From a bacterium (GTDB lineage Bacteria > Fidelibacterota > Marinisomatia > Marinisomatales > JAHJCW01): a stretch of 40,552 nt of DNA. The stretch lies in contig JAUWFQ010000003.1 in the NCBI GenBank assembly GCA_030606865.1, positions 1 to 40,552 of the forward strand, written 5' to 3'. Positions 29,310 to 39,332 of the stretch are shown here, one piece after another (the first letter of the stretch is position 1; each line of letters begins with the position of its first letter). The position numbers were made by a program, and so were the translations under genes. The notes under the pieces were generated by a model. It made no database searches, was not told the DNA's origin, and was given only the letters and a program-made list of their open reading frames with translations.

Positions 29310-30733
29310 TTAGTTCTTTTTGGAATATAAAGATCAGTTACTGTGCCGGAAAAAATTTCTACGGCATTCGCAAATGTTTCTGAGAGTGTCGGGTGAGGGT
29401 GAATCGTTAAACTCACATCTTCTGCATCAGCGCCCATTTCAATCGCTAAAGCGCCTTCCGAAATTAGATCGCCCGCATGGGCTCCAATAATACTAACACC
29501 TAAAAGCTTGCCGTTATCCGGATTAAAAAGAAGTTTGGTTTTCCCGATTGACTGTCCAATCGCTATTGCTTTGCCGCTTGCACCCCATGGAAATTCCGTT
29601 TTCTTATATTCGATTCCCTTCTGCTGCGCTTCGGTTTCTGTTAATCCTGTCCAGGCAATTTCCGGATTTGTGAATATTACAGCCGGGATGCTTTTTGCAT
29701 CAAACGCCGCTGGTAAACCTGCGATTACTTCAGCGGCAACTTTGCCTTCGTGTGTTGCTTTGTGGGCAAGCATCGGCTCGCCGACCACATCCCCGATGGC
29801 GAAAATATTTGTAACATTGGTTTTCTGCTTTTCGTCCACCCTAATAAATCCGCGTTTTGTAAGTTGAACACCAATTTTTTCTAAACCTAAGTTTTCGGTA
29901 TTTGGTTTCCGCCCAACAGACACTAAAACTTTATCAAATTTTTGTTCAACCGTCTTTCCCTTGTTATCAATTGTTACAGAAAGCGATGAGTCTTTATTGG
30001 GTTTAACCGCAACCACCTTAGATTTGACCATAATCAGATGAAAGTCTTTCTTTAACTTGTGCTGTAAAAGACGGACAATGTCTTTGTCGGTTCCGGGCAA
30101 TAAAGAATCCAACATTTCAACTACCGTAACTTCTGATCCTAAAGAATTATAGACCGTAGCCATCTCAAGTCCGATATAGCCTCCGCCGATTACGAGCAGT
30201 GTTTTAGGAATATCTTCTAGCTGCAGCGCTTCTTTTGAAGTCATAACTGATGGATGGTTGTTTGGTAAGTTGGGTATTGTACTTGAACGAGACCCTGTCG
30301 CGATTATAGCATTATCGAAAGATATTATTTCTGATTTATCTTTACTTTTAATTTTTATTTCATTTTTTGAATTAAATTCTGCCACGCCGGTAAAAACCTG
30401 AACCTTTCTTGCTTTCGCCATTTGAGCGATACCTTTGTTCAGTTTTCCAACTACTTCATTCTTCCAGTCTCGAACTTTTTCTAATTCAATTTTAGGCACA
30501 TTAAACTTTACCCCTTTTCCTTCAAGTGCGTGTGCTTCTTCAATAATATGTGAAATGTGCAACAATGCTTTTGAGGGAATGCAACCTCTGTTAAGACAAA
30601 CCCCTCCAAGCACATCGTCTTTTTCAATAAGTGCAACACGTTTATCTAAATCAGCAGCTCTAAAAGCAGCAGTATAGCCGCCCGGACCAGATCCAATTAC
30701 AACTGCATCAAAGTGTTTGTTTTTATCAGTCAT
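29306..30733 (-). CDS. lpdA: Dihydrolipoyl dehydrogenase
   Basis: VVIGSGPGGYTAAFRAADLDKRVALIEKDDVLGGVCLNRGCIPSKALL; NADH domain VIGGGYIGLEMA; HPHPTLSE. Confidence 0.94.
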   Translation of the reverse strand: MTDKNKHFDAVVIGSGPGGYTAAFRAADLDKRVALIEKDDVLGGVCLNRGCIPSKALLHISHIIEEAHALEGKGVKFNVPKIELEKVRDWKNEVVGKLNKGIAQMAKARKVQVFTGVAEFNSKNEIKIKSKDKSEIISFDNAIIATGSRSSTIPNLPNNHPSVMTSKEALQLEDIPKTLLVIGGGYIGLEMATVYNSLGSEVTVVEMLDSLLPGTDKDIVRLLQHKLKKDFHLIMVKSKVVAVKPNKDSSLSVTIDNKGKTVEQKFDKVLVSVGRKPNTENLGLEKIGVQLTKRGFIRVDEKQKTNVTNIFAIGDVVGEPMLAHKATHEGKVAAEVIAGLPAAFDAKSIPAVIFTNPEIAWTGLTETEAQQKGIEYKKTEFPWGASGKAIAIGQSIGKTKLLFNPDNGKLLGVSIIGAHAGDLISEGALAIEMGADAEDVSLTIHPHPTLSETFANAVEIFSGTVTDLYIPKRTK

Positions 30734-30833
30734 AGTAAATCCTATATTAGGTTTATATCCGCGAAGTTAGTATAAATTGTACAGAAGAATAAACTATTCA
30801 GACTGTTCCCTCATCGTTATTTAATAGAGCTTA

Positions 30834-31847
30834 TCAAGCTAAATTATGTTCCGGATTGTATTGGTATTCCCGCAGGGTTTTAATATAATTTGCTCTCATA
30901 AAAGCACTAGGATCATTCACATTTTTCATGCTCATGCATCCACGCATTTGATCTAGGCTTTCATATTCGTGTTCTTCCATCCATTGAACAAGTTCTTGTT
31001 TTAGCTTAGTTATATGTTTTGGTCCATATTTTAAAAGAGCAGAAGTCATAAATGTAACATCTGCTCCAGCCATTATTAATTTGAGAACGTCTTGTGCCGT
31101 ATAAACACCACTGGTTGCACCCAATGATAGCTGGAGTTGGTTCCGCAATACGGCAATCCATCTTAACGGTAAACGGATTTCGTCGGAATCGCTCAAAGAA
31201 AGCGCTGGTTCAACTTCAAGCTTTTCAAGATTTATGTCAGGTTGATAAAAGCGATTAAAAAGAACAAGGGCGTTTGCTCCGGCTTCTTCAATTCTTTGAG
31301 CAAAAGAAGGAAGAGCGCTGAAAGCGTAGCCAATTTTCATAGCAACCGGTATAGAAATATTTTCTTTAACTGCTTTTAAAATATCAATATAAATATTTTT
31401 TACATCGGAGCCAGATTGATTCGCCTCTGTTGGTAGGTAATAAACATTCAATTCCAGTGCATCTGCTCCCGCTTTCTCAATAAGCTTTGCTTTCTCAGTC
31501 CATCCACCTAAAGAAACGCCATTTAAGCTGGCAATTACAGGGATATCAAGATTTTCTTTTAAGCGCCGTATTTGTTCTAAGTATTCATCCGGTCCTGATA
31601 TGAAATCATAATGGTCAGGAAAATAAGAAAGTGCTTCCGAAAAACTATCGCTTCCGCGTGAAAGATAATGCTCCAATTCAGCATCTTCATGATATATTTC
31701 TTCTTCAAACAATGAATACATTACCAGTGCTGGAGCCCCTGCATCTTCCAATCGCTTGGCAGTGTCTATGTCACGCGAAAGAGGTGAAGATGATGGAATC
31801 AGCGGGCTCTCTAAATTAAATCCTAAATATTTTGTTTTAAGACTCAT
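30834..31847 (-). CDS. Dihydroorotate dehydrogenase-like protein
   Basis: MSLKTKYLGFNLESPLIPSSSPLS..., IPVIASLNGVSLGGW, ADALELNVYYLPT; adjacent to PFOR. Confidence 0.88.
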   Translation of the reverse strand: MSLKTKYLGFNLESPLIPSSSPLSRDIDTAKRLEDAGAPALVMYSLFEEEIYHEDAELEHYLSRGSDSFSEALSYFPDHYDFISGPDEYLEQIRRLKENLDIPVIASLNGVSLGGWTEKAKLIEKAGADALELNVYYLPTEANQSGSDVKNIYIDILKAVKENISIPVAMKIGYAFSALPSFAQRIEEAGANALVLFNRFYQPDINLEKLEVEPALSLSDSDEIRLPLRWIAVLRNQLQLSLGATSGVYTAQDVLKLIMAGADVTFMTSALLKYGPKHITKLKQELVQWMEEHEYESLDQMRGCMSMKNVNDPSAFMRANYIKTLREYQYNPEHNLA

Positions 31848-31865
31848 AATGTTTTTCCCTTATAT

Positions 31866-34800
31866 CTATTTTTGTGTGCTTGCTTTTGCCATTTCCTGAT
31901 ATTTATTCCATCTTTGTTTCACTATTTCTTCGGCATTGCCCAAGAGTTCCTTTGCCCGTTCAGGCATACTTTTGGTAAGCATTTTATACCGTGTTTCTTT
32001 ATATATATAATCAGCCAGAGGAATAGAAGGAGCTTTAGAATCAATTTGCAATGGATTTTTACCGTCATCTTTTCTGCGTGGATCATGTCTGTATAGAATC
32101 CAATGTCCGCTTTCAACCGCTGCTTTTTGCTGGTCAAGTCCGTACCGCATATTGATGCCGTGTGCTATACAATGACTATATGCAATAATCATTGACGGTC
32201 CGTCATAAGATTCTGCTTCTTGGAATGCCTTAACGGTTTGTAGGTCGGTTGCCCCCATTGCTATTTGCGCAACATACACATTCCCGTATGTCATTGCCAT
32301 CATTCCTAGGTCCTTTTTCCCTGTTGGTTTTCCCGCTGCAGCAAATTTTGCGACCGCTCCAAGCGGTGTCGCTTTTGAGGCTTGTCCTCCTGTATTTGAA
32401 TAAACTTCTGTATCTAAAACCAATATATTGACATTTCTACCTGTTGCAAAAACATGATCAATTCCACCGTAACCGATATCATATGCCCAGCCATCGCCGC
32501 CCATAATCCATACACTTTTTTTCACAAGATTATCTGAAATACTTAATAGTTGTTTTGCCTCCGAGGAAGTAAAACCTGACAATATCTTATTGAGCTTCTC
32601 GATTCTTTCTCTTTGTTCAAATATTCCTTTTTCATTTGATTGGTCTGCATTTAATATTTCGTTTACAAGCTCCGAACCGATTTTCGTCTTGAGAATTGTT
32701 AAGAGTTCTTTTGCGTGTTCAGTGTGTTTATCAATTGTCAGGCGGAAGCCCAATCCAAATTCAGCATTGTCTTCAAATAATGAATTTGACCACGTTGGTC
32801 CACGACCATCGCTATTTTTTGTCCAAGGTGTGGTCGGCAAATTACCGCCATAAATTGATGAACAGCCTGTCGCATTTGCGATTATCATTCTATCGCCAAA
32901 CATTTGCGATGCGAGCTTAACATAGGGCGTTTCACCGCAACCCGTACAAGCACCCGAGAACTCAAACAACGGTTGTAACAATTGTGAACCTTTTACATTA
33001 TTATGATTAAATCTGTCTCTTTTGACCTCCGGTAAGGACAAGAAAAAGCCCCAGTTTTTTCTCTCGCTTTCCCTCAACGGTAATTGTGGTTCCATATTTA
33101 TCGCTTTCCGCTTCGTATCTGTTTTGTCTTTAACAGGACAGGCTTCTATGCACATTGCACAACCTGTACAATCCTCAGGTGCAACCTGTAATGTATATAC
33201 TTCGCCATCCTCCCAGTCGCGTCCTCTAACTTTGGTCGATTTGAACGTACTTGGTGCTTTGGTCAACAAATCGTTATAATATACTTTCGGACGAATAACT
33301 CCATGCGGACATACAAAAGCACATTTGTTACATTGTATACAAATATCCTGGTCCCACACCGGTATTTCTGATGCAATATTTCTTTTTTCCCACTGTGTTG
33401 TTCCGGTTGGCCATGTTCCATCTACAGAGAAGGAGCTAACAGGTAAATCATCACCGTATCCTGAAATGATTTTTGCCGTGACATTTTTTACAAAGTCGGG
33501 AGCCGCTTCAGGAACTACAGATCCTTCCATTATTTTACTCGTTGCTTTTTGTGGTATTTCTAATTTGTTAAGATTGGCTAGAGTTTCATCAACCGCCTTA
33601 TAGTTTTTAGCAACAATTTCCTCACCCTTCTTGCCATAAGTTTTTTTAATATATTGTTTAATACTATTTATGGCTTTTTCTTTCGGTAACACACCCGAAA
33701 TAGCAAAAAAGCATGTTTGCATAATTGTGTTTATGCGTACTCCCATACCTGTTTGCTTTGCAACTTTTAGAGCATTAATAACATATACCTTAAGTTCCTT
33801 TTCAATGATCTGCTCTTGTATCTCTAAAGGTAATTTATCCCAAGTTTGTTCAGTAGAATATGGTGCATTCAATAAAAACGTACCTTTTGGTTCGATATTT
33901 CTAAAAACATCTTGGGTTTCTAAGAATCCAAATTGATGACAAGCAACAAAATTGGCATGGTTAATTAAATAGGGAGACCTAATTGGATCCTCTCCAAACC
34001 TTAAGTGGGATACTGTCATACTGCCGGACTTTTTTGAATCATATACAAAGTATCCCTGAGCATAGAAATCTGTGGTTTCTCCAATAATTTTAATTGAATT
34101 CTTATTTGCGCCAACCGTACCATCTGCACCTAAACCATAAAACATGCCCCTAAACATTTTTTCCTTATGAATGGAAAGGTCTTTGTCATATTTCAAGCTC
34201 TTATTGCTCACATCATCATTTATTCCTATAGTAAAGTGATTTAACGGTTTGTCCCGTTTCAAAGAATCAAAAACGCCCTTTACCATACCGGGTGTAAATT
34301 CTTTTGATGAAAGACCGTATCTGCCGCCAACAACCTTTGGCATTTTATCGTCACCGGCTAATTCTATGATTGCATTCATAACATCAAGATATAGCGGTTC
34401 GCCGGTACTGCCCGGTTCCTTGGTGCGATCGAGCACAGCAATCTTATTTACAGTTTTTGGTAGTTCATCAATAAAATGTTTCATTGAAAATGGTCGGTAT
34501 AGATGAACCTTTAAAATGCCAACCTTCTCGCCCTTACCGGTTAGATAGTCCACTGTTTCATGTACTGTGTCGGCACTGGAGCCCATAATAACTATTACTC
34601 TTTCAGCGTCCTTTGCTCCTTCGTATTCAAATAATTTATATTTACGACCTACAATTTTTGCAAATTCATCCATTGTTTCTTGCACAATTTTTGGTGTTGC
34701 TTCATAAAACGGATTCACTATTTCGCGTGCTTGGAAAAATACATCGGGATTTTGTGCTGTTCCTCGCAGAACTGGATTATTTGGATTTAAACCGCGTTGG

Positions 34801-35411
34801 CGATGTGCTATAATTAGGTCGTCGTTTATCATCGCGCGCATATCATCATCACTTAATTGCTCAATTTTTTGTACTTCATGTGATATTCTAAATCCTTCAA
34901 AGAAATGAATGAATGGTATACGAGATTTTAATGTGGATGCTTGAGCAATAAGCGCCATGTCCATAACTTCTTGGATATTGCCTGCCGCAAGAAGAGCAAA
35001 TCCGGTAGAACGCACAGCCATAACATCAGAATGATCACCAAAAATAGACAATGCATGTGTAGCTATTGTTCTTGCTGATACATGAAAGACTGTTGATGTC
35101 AATTCACCTGCAATTTTGAACATATTCGGAATCATTAACAATAATCCCTGAGAAGCTGTAAAGGTAGATGTTAATGCTCCTGTCTGCAATGCGCCGTGAA
35201 CAGCACCGGCTGCTCCACCCTCACTTTGCATTTCTATAACATCGGGAACCGTTCCCCAAATGTTTTTTCTACCTACAGCAGACCATTCGTCAGCCCATTC
35301 TCCCATATTGGAAGAAGGTGTTATCGGATAAATTGCACAAACTTCATTTGTCTTGTGGGCAACGTATGCCGCAGCTTCGTTTCCATCAATCGTAACTTGT
35401 TTTCTTTTCAT
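31866..35411 (-). CDS. nifJ: Pyruvate:ferredoxin (flavodoxin) oxidoreductase
   Basis: 1181 aa; TIDGNEAAAYVAHKTNEVCAIYPITPSSNMGEWADEW; two 4Fe-4S motifs (CIQCNKCAFVCP, CTGCAMCIEACP); ACTGCGETPYVKLASQMFGDRMIIANATGCSSIYGG. Confidence 0.97.
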   Translation of the reverse strand: MKRKQVTIDGNEAAAYVAHKTNEVCAIYPITPSSNMGEWADEWSAVGRKNIWGTVPDVIEMQSEGGAAGAVHGALQTGALTSTFTASQGLLLMIPNMFKIAGELTSTVFHVSARTIATHALSIFGDHSDVMAVRSTGFALLAAGNIQEVMDMALIAQASTLKSRIPFIHFFEGFRISHEVQKIEQLSDDDMRAMINDDLIIAHRQRGLNPNNPVLRGTAQNPDVFFQAREIVNPFYEATPKIVQETMDEFAKIVGRKYKLFEYEGAKDAERVIVIMGSSADTVHETVDYLTGKGEKVGILKVHLYRPFSMKHFIDELPKTVNKIAVLDRTKEPGSTGEPLYLDVMNAIIELAGDDKMPKVVGGRYGLSSKEFTPGMVKGVFDSLKRDKPLNHFTIGINDDVSNKSLKYDKDLSIHKEKMFRGMFYGLGADGTVGANKNSIKIIGETTDFYAQGYFVYDSKKSGSMTVSHLRFGEDPIRSPYLINHANFVACHQFGFLETQDVFRNIEPKGTFLLNAPYSTEQTWDKLPLEIQEQIIEKELKVYVINALKVAKQTGMGVRINTIMQTCFFAISGVLPKEKAINSIKQYIKKTYGKKGEEIVAKNYKAVDETLANLNKLEIPQKATSKIMEGSVVPEAAPDFVKNVTAKIISGYGDDLPVSSFSVDGTWPTGTTQWEKRNIASEIPVWDQDICIQCNKCAFVCPHGVIRPKVYYNDLLTKAPSTFKSTKVRGRDWEDGEVYTLQVAPEDCTGCAMCIEACPVKDKTDTKRKAINMEPQLPLRESERKNWGFFLSLPEVKRDRFNHNNVKGSQLLQPLFEFSGACTGCGETPYVKLASQMFGDRMIIANATGCSSIYGGNLPTTPWTKNSDGRGPTWSNSLFEDNAEFGLGFRLTIDKHTEHAKELLTILKTKIGSELVNEILNADQSNEKGIFEQRERIEKLNKILSGFTSSEAKQLLSISDNLVKKSVWIMGGDGWAYDIGYGGIDHVFATGRNVNILVLDTEVYSNTGGQASKATPLGAVAKFAAAGKPTGKKDLGMMAMTYGNVYVAQIAMGATDLQTVKAFQEAESYDGPSMIIAYSHCIAHGINMRYGLDQQKAAVESGHWILYRHDPRRKDDGKNPLQIDSKAPSIPLADYIYKETRYKMLTKSMPERAKELLGNAEEIVKQRWNKYQEMAKASTQK

Positions 35412-35588
35412 TTTTAAATCCTATTAAAATATAATATTAAAAAGTGGACAGCGACCTCTTATTAGAACACGAAATTTACAATTTTAGACAACTGCCTGCA
35501 AAATATATTGGGCGGTGTTTGCAATATTAATTGAATTGTCTGTTTTCTGGTTTTATGCTAATTTTTCAAACATTCAAAGAGGGTTATT

Positions 35589-37193
35589 ATGCCTAGTACA
35601 AAATATGATTCTATCATTGTTGGTTCCGGTGCAGGAGGACTAACCGCCGCCGTTGCCTTGTCTCAAGCTGGGCAAAAAGTTCTGGTCTGCGAACAACATT
35701 TAGCGCCCGGAGGCTGGACACAGTCTTTCACCCTTGAAGGTTATCGTTTTAGCCCCGGTGTGCATTATATCGGAGGGTTAAATCAAGGCGAATATCTAAA
35801 CCAAATATATCGTGGTCTCGGCGTATCGCAAGATCTTGAATTTCTCGAATTAAATCCTGATGGTTTTGATCATATTTTCATCGGCGACGAGCAATTTGAC
35901 ATACCAAAAGGCAAGGAAAAATATATAGAAAGGTTGATTGCGCGATTTCCGGATGAAGCCGAAGGAATACGAAAATTATTCAAAACCATTGATGATATTG
36001 GATCGTTAATGCGCTCTTTACCGCACGGGAAAATGCCACTGTCAAAACTTGGTGTACTACAATGGTTTTGGAAATCGGGCGGAACGTTGATAAACAAATA
36101 TGTAAAAGATCCTGTTCTGCGTGCAATTTTATTGAGTCAGTCTGGTGACCATGGCGTACCTCCTTCAAAAGTGTCATCGTTTGTTCAAATCGGTATTATG
36201 CGACATTATTTCAAAGGTGGTTTTTATCCACAAGGAGGTGCCTGTATGCTTCCCCGGGCGTTTGTTCGTGCACTAAAACGTTCCGGCGGAGAACTTAGAT
36301 TACGTACGCCGGTTAATAAAATTATCCTTGAAAATGGTCAGGCTGTTGGTATAGAAATCGGCAATAACGAAAAACTGTATGCAAAAAACATTATTAGCAA
36401 TACTGACCCTGAAACAACTTTTATTAAATTAATTGGAAAAGAACATTTAAGTAATAAACTTAATAGAAAATTGAGTAAGGTTTGTTATTCTACTTCGAGT
36501 CTAAGTTTGTTTTTGGCTCTTGATCTTGATCTAAAAAGTATGGGCTATGACTCAGGAAATTATTGGTATTATGAACATTCCGATTTAGATAAAATATATT
36601 CACTCGGTCAAACCGACTATGCCGTTCATAACGAACCCGCTGCGATGTTCATGACAATCACAACGCTTAAAGACCCAAGCAAGATGAAAAAAGGTATTCA
36701 CACCATTGAAGCTTTCTGTTTTTCCAATTATGAACCGTTTAAGAAATGGGAGAATGAACCCGCGGGCGAGCGGTCAAAAGAGTATAAATCTTTAAAAAAT
36801 GAAATAATGGATAGAATGCTTGATTTTCTTGAAAAGCGTGTTCCCGGCATTAAAAATTCCATTGTTTTTAAAGATTTAGCAACTCCACTGACCAATGCAC
36901 ACTATATCAACTCTCATAAGGGCAATCTTTACGGAACAGATAAAATTACTAAACAAATGGGCCCCTTCGGTTTCAACACAAAAACAGAGATCAAAAATCT
37001 GTATTTATGTGGCGCAAGCACGCTTTCGCACGGTGTAGCTGGCGTTACCGGAACGGGTTTAAGAACTGCAGCAATTATTCTTAATTGCAAAACCAAAGAT
37101 TTATTAAAACAAAAAGGTCCCGAGTTAAGAATATATCCTTGTGACGATATAAGCAAGTGGTCAGATAAAATTAAGCAAAAAATCAAACGGTAG
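35589..37193 (+). CDS. FAD-dependent carotenoid isomerase/retinol saturase-like oxidoreductase
   Basis: SIIVGSGAGGLTAAVALSQAGQKVLVCEQHLAPGGWTQSFTLEGYRFSPGVHYIGG; C-terminal LYLCGASTLSHGVAGVTGTGLRTA. Confidence 0.87.
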   Translation: MPSTKYDSIIVGSGAGGLTAAVALSQAGQKVLVCEQHLAPGGWTQSFTLEGYRFSPGVHYIGGLNQGEYLNQIYRGLGVSQDLEFLELNPDGFDHIFIGDEQFDIPKGKEKYIERLIARFPDEAEGIRKLFKTIDDIGSLMRSLPHGKMPLSKLGVLQWFWKSGGTLINKYVKDPVLRAILLSQSGDHGVPPSKVSSFVQIGIMRHYFKGGFYPQGGACMLPRAFVRALKRSGGELRLRTPVNKIILENGQAVGIEIGNNEKLYAKNIISNTDPETTFIKLIGKEHLSNKLNRKLSKVCYSTSSLSLFLALDLDLKSMGYDSGNYWYYEHSDLDKIYSLGQTDYAVHNEPAAMFMTITTLKDPSKMKKGIHTIEAFCFSNYEPFKKWENEPAGERSKEYKSLKNEIMDRMLDFLEKRVPGIKNSIVFKDLATPLTNAHYINSHKGNLYGTDKITKQMGPFGFNTKTEIKNLYLCGASTLSHGVAGVTGTGLRTAAIILNCKTKDLLKQKGPELRIYPCDDISKWSDKIKQKIKR

Positions 37194-37196
37194 TTA

Positions 37197-37240
37197 GGAT
37201 ATTGGGGAATTTGGGAACTGGGTTATTTGTGAATTGGTAT
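37197..37240 (+). repeat. Degenerate low-complexity repeat of the GGGAATT(T/A)GGGAA family
   Basis: ggatattggggaatttgggaactgggttatttgtgaattgg; reverse complement resembles the CCCAATTCCCTAATATCC units at 39.8 kb. Confidence 0.6.
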
Positions 37241-37269
37241 GATGTTTTCAAGATGCAATAATAGATGAT

Positions 37270-37439
37270 TATGTCATTCTTGAGGATCATAGCGACGAAG
37301 AATCCACAATTACATTTTATGGATTCTTTTTACCCATCGTCAATCTGCGCTGAAGCTACGATTGATAAACAACTTTTTTAACTGACGAAACCTTGGTGCA
37401 GTCTGTAGTGAGGACGGGCACTACGCCCAGAATGACATA
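37270..37439. repeat. ~170-bp intergenic element with perfect 11-bp terminal inverted repeats
   Basis: TATGTCATTCT (37270-37280) and AGAATGACATA (37429-37439). Confidence 0.75.
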
Positions 37440-37458
37440 TCGGAGGGGTGAATTTTAT

Positions 37459-37486
37459 GTAGAGACGTAAAGCATTACATCTCTAC
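37459..37486. repeat. GTAGAGACG-type palindromic repeat, second copy
   Basis: GTAGAGA c GTAA agca TTAC a TCTCTAC hairpin. Confidence 0.7.
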
Positions 37487-37632
37487 TAGGTTGTAATCCC
37501 ATATCTTAAATACACCGTGCAATCGATTCTGTTTAAGCGACACTCTTAAAATAGAGGCAAGTACAATTGATTAACAAATTATTTACAAGATCTTTGGAAC
37601 TTTTTACTGTTTCTGCCATTAACAGTGCAAAT

Positions 37633-37700
37633 ATATCGAACCCCTCTTCCTACAGAATTTAAATCCTATCCCTCAGAATTCAATCTGAGGGGTTCGATAT
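37633..37700. repeat. Nested/competing hairpins: 14-bp perfect outer stem plus a 7-bp inner stem sharing GAGG
   Basis: ATATCGAACCCCTC (37633-37646) with GAGGGGTTCGATAT (37687-37700); CCTCAGA (37671-37677) with TCTGAGG (37684-37690). Confidence 0.75.
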
Positions 37701-37839
37701 TTTAAATACCACCACTTTTATTCAATAGTGATAGAAATATCGCTTTAGTGGATAGCGGGGCACAAGATAGAAAGTTTTTGTTTTAATTCCACGTAACAAA
37801 TTTTATTATTTGACAAAAGGAAGTTAATAATATTAAATT

Positions 37840-37859
37840 TTGACCGACCGGTCGGTCAA
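37840..37859. promoter_or_regulatory. Likely TetR-family operator: perfect 20-bp palindrome 27 bp upstream of the tetR start
   Basis: TTGACCGACCGGTCGGTCAA equals its reverse complement. Confidence 0.85.
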
Positions 37860-37885
37860 TTTGTGGGTATTTAGATTGAATTGAT

Positions 37886-38494
37886 ATGGAAAAAAAGAGC
37901 ACTATAGAAGATAAAAGAACGCAAATACTGCATTCTGCAATAGAAATATTTGCTAAAAAAGGATTGGAGCGTGGCAAAATTGCCGATATTGCCAAACAAG
38001 CAGGGATAGGCAAAGGAACTATTTATGAATATTTCAAAAGCAAAGATGAAATATTTAGCGCGATTGAAAACATGTTTGTTAATGATACTATCGCGCAAGT
38101 AAATAGACTGGTTAACTCAAATAAATCTCCGACTGAAAAAATCGAAGAAATTGTTAATTATAGTATAAACATGTATGAAGTTATGGGAGATGCAATTTTA
38201 ATTGTTTCAGAAATGTGGGCACAGTACAGTCGCGGACAACGGCACGGCCATAAAAACTCTATATTTGCCGATATGTACAGCAGCTACCACAAAGTCATCA
38301 AAGAAATTCTTATAAGCGGAATAAAGATCGGTGAATTTCGTGAAATGAATAAAGACGGTGTTGCTACGATGTTGTTAGCTCTTATTGACGGTATGATATG
38401 GCAAGACGTTATTTTTAAAAATGATGAAAAATTTGATCAACGGAAAAAAGAGGCAATTAAATCATTTATGAAAGGGATAAAGAATGTTGAATGA
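37886..38494 (+). CDS. TetR/AcrR family transcriptional regulator
   Basis: KRTQILHSAIEIFAKKGLERGKIADIAKQAGIGKGTIYEYFKSKDEIFSAI HTH. Confidence 0.95.
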   Translation: MEKKSTIEDKRTQILHSAIEIFAKKGLERGKIADIAKQAGIGKGTIYEYFKSKDEIFSAIENMFVNDTIAQVNRLVNSNKSPTEKIEEIVNYSINMYEVMGDAILIVSEMWAQYSRGQRHGHKNSIFADMYSSYHKVIKEILISGIKIGEFREMNKDGVATMLLALIDGMIWQDVIFKNDEKFDQRKKEAIKSFMKGIKNVE

Positions 38495-39290
38495 AGTGAA
38501 ATCCCGCCTGTCCCGTATTTATCGGGGATTTTTATCGGGGAACAAATATTTGATAATTATTTTATTTTCCGCCTCTGCGATTTTTGCCCAGCGGACGGTG
38601 CCCAATGGCAAAGAATTAGTAGAAAAAATGACGGCTATAATGACTCAAGAAAACAGCAAAGCCACAATGACACAGACAATTACAACAAGCAGTGGCAAAC
38701 AGCGAACCTTTGAATTTGAAATGTTTACTGCAAACGAAGGTGAAAAAACATTGATGCGTTATTTAAAACCTTCTGCCGCACGAGGACAAGCATTTTTGAT
38801 GTTAAATAATGCTGATGATATATGGACATACTTCCCAAGAACTAAACGTATTAGGAAATTATCATCTAGCTCTAAAAACCAAAAAGTACAAGGCAGCGAT
38901 TTTTCATTTGAAGATATGGGATCAGGAGACTCTTGGGAAAAAGAATATAATAGCAATAATCTTGGATCGGAAAAATATGATAAAACTGATTGTTGGAAAT
39001 TAGAAAGTATCGGCATTCCGGAGCAAAATCCTTCATATCCTAAAATGGAGGTTCTTATTAGAAAGTCAGATTTCTATCCGGTAAAAATCGATTATTTTGA
39101 TGAAAATAATTACGTAGAGAAAACACTGTTTTTGGACGATATTAAAGAAATAGAAGGAGTTCCAACCGCAATGGAAATGACAATGAAAAATCATTTGAAG
39201 GGAACTGAAACCATAATGCAAACGCTAACAATTACTTATGATTGGGAACCTCCGGACAATTTCTTTTCTGAAAGGACATTGAAGAAATAG
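38484..39290 (+). CDS. LolA-like outer membrane lipoprotein-sorting protein
   Basis: Signal LIIILFSASAIFAQ; KTLMRYLKPSAARGQAFLMLNNADDIWTYFPRTKRIRKLSSSSKNQKVQGSDFSFEDM. Overlaps tetR 3' end. Confidence 0.88.
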   Translation: MLNEVKSRLSRIYRGFLSGNKYLIIILFSASAIFAQRTVPNGKELVEKMTAIMTQENSKATMTQTITTSSGKQRTFEFEMFTANEGEKTLMRYLKPSAARGQAFLMLNNADDIWTYFPRTKRIRKLSSSSKNQKVQGSDFSFEDMGSGDSWEKEYNSNNLGSEKYDKTDCWKLESIGIPEQNPSYPKMEVLIRKSDFYPVKIDYFDENNYVEKTLFLDDIKEIEGVPTAMEMTMKNHLKGTETIMQTLTITYDWEPPDNFFSERTLKK

Positions 39291-39332
39291 GTAATTAGGA
39301 GATTAGGAAAGCGTGTATGCTGAGAGAAAACA

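Noticed and set aside
30834-35411. DHOD-like gene next to PFOR as a novel system
   Set aside because: To my knowledge this pairing recurs in several bacterial groups; reported as ordinary features only.
37194-37885. CRISPR array in the repeat-rich region
   Set aside because: Repeats are dissimilar palindromes without regular spacing, and no cas genes are present.
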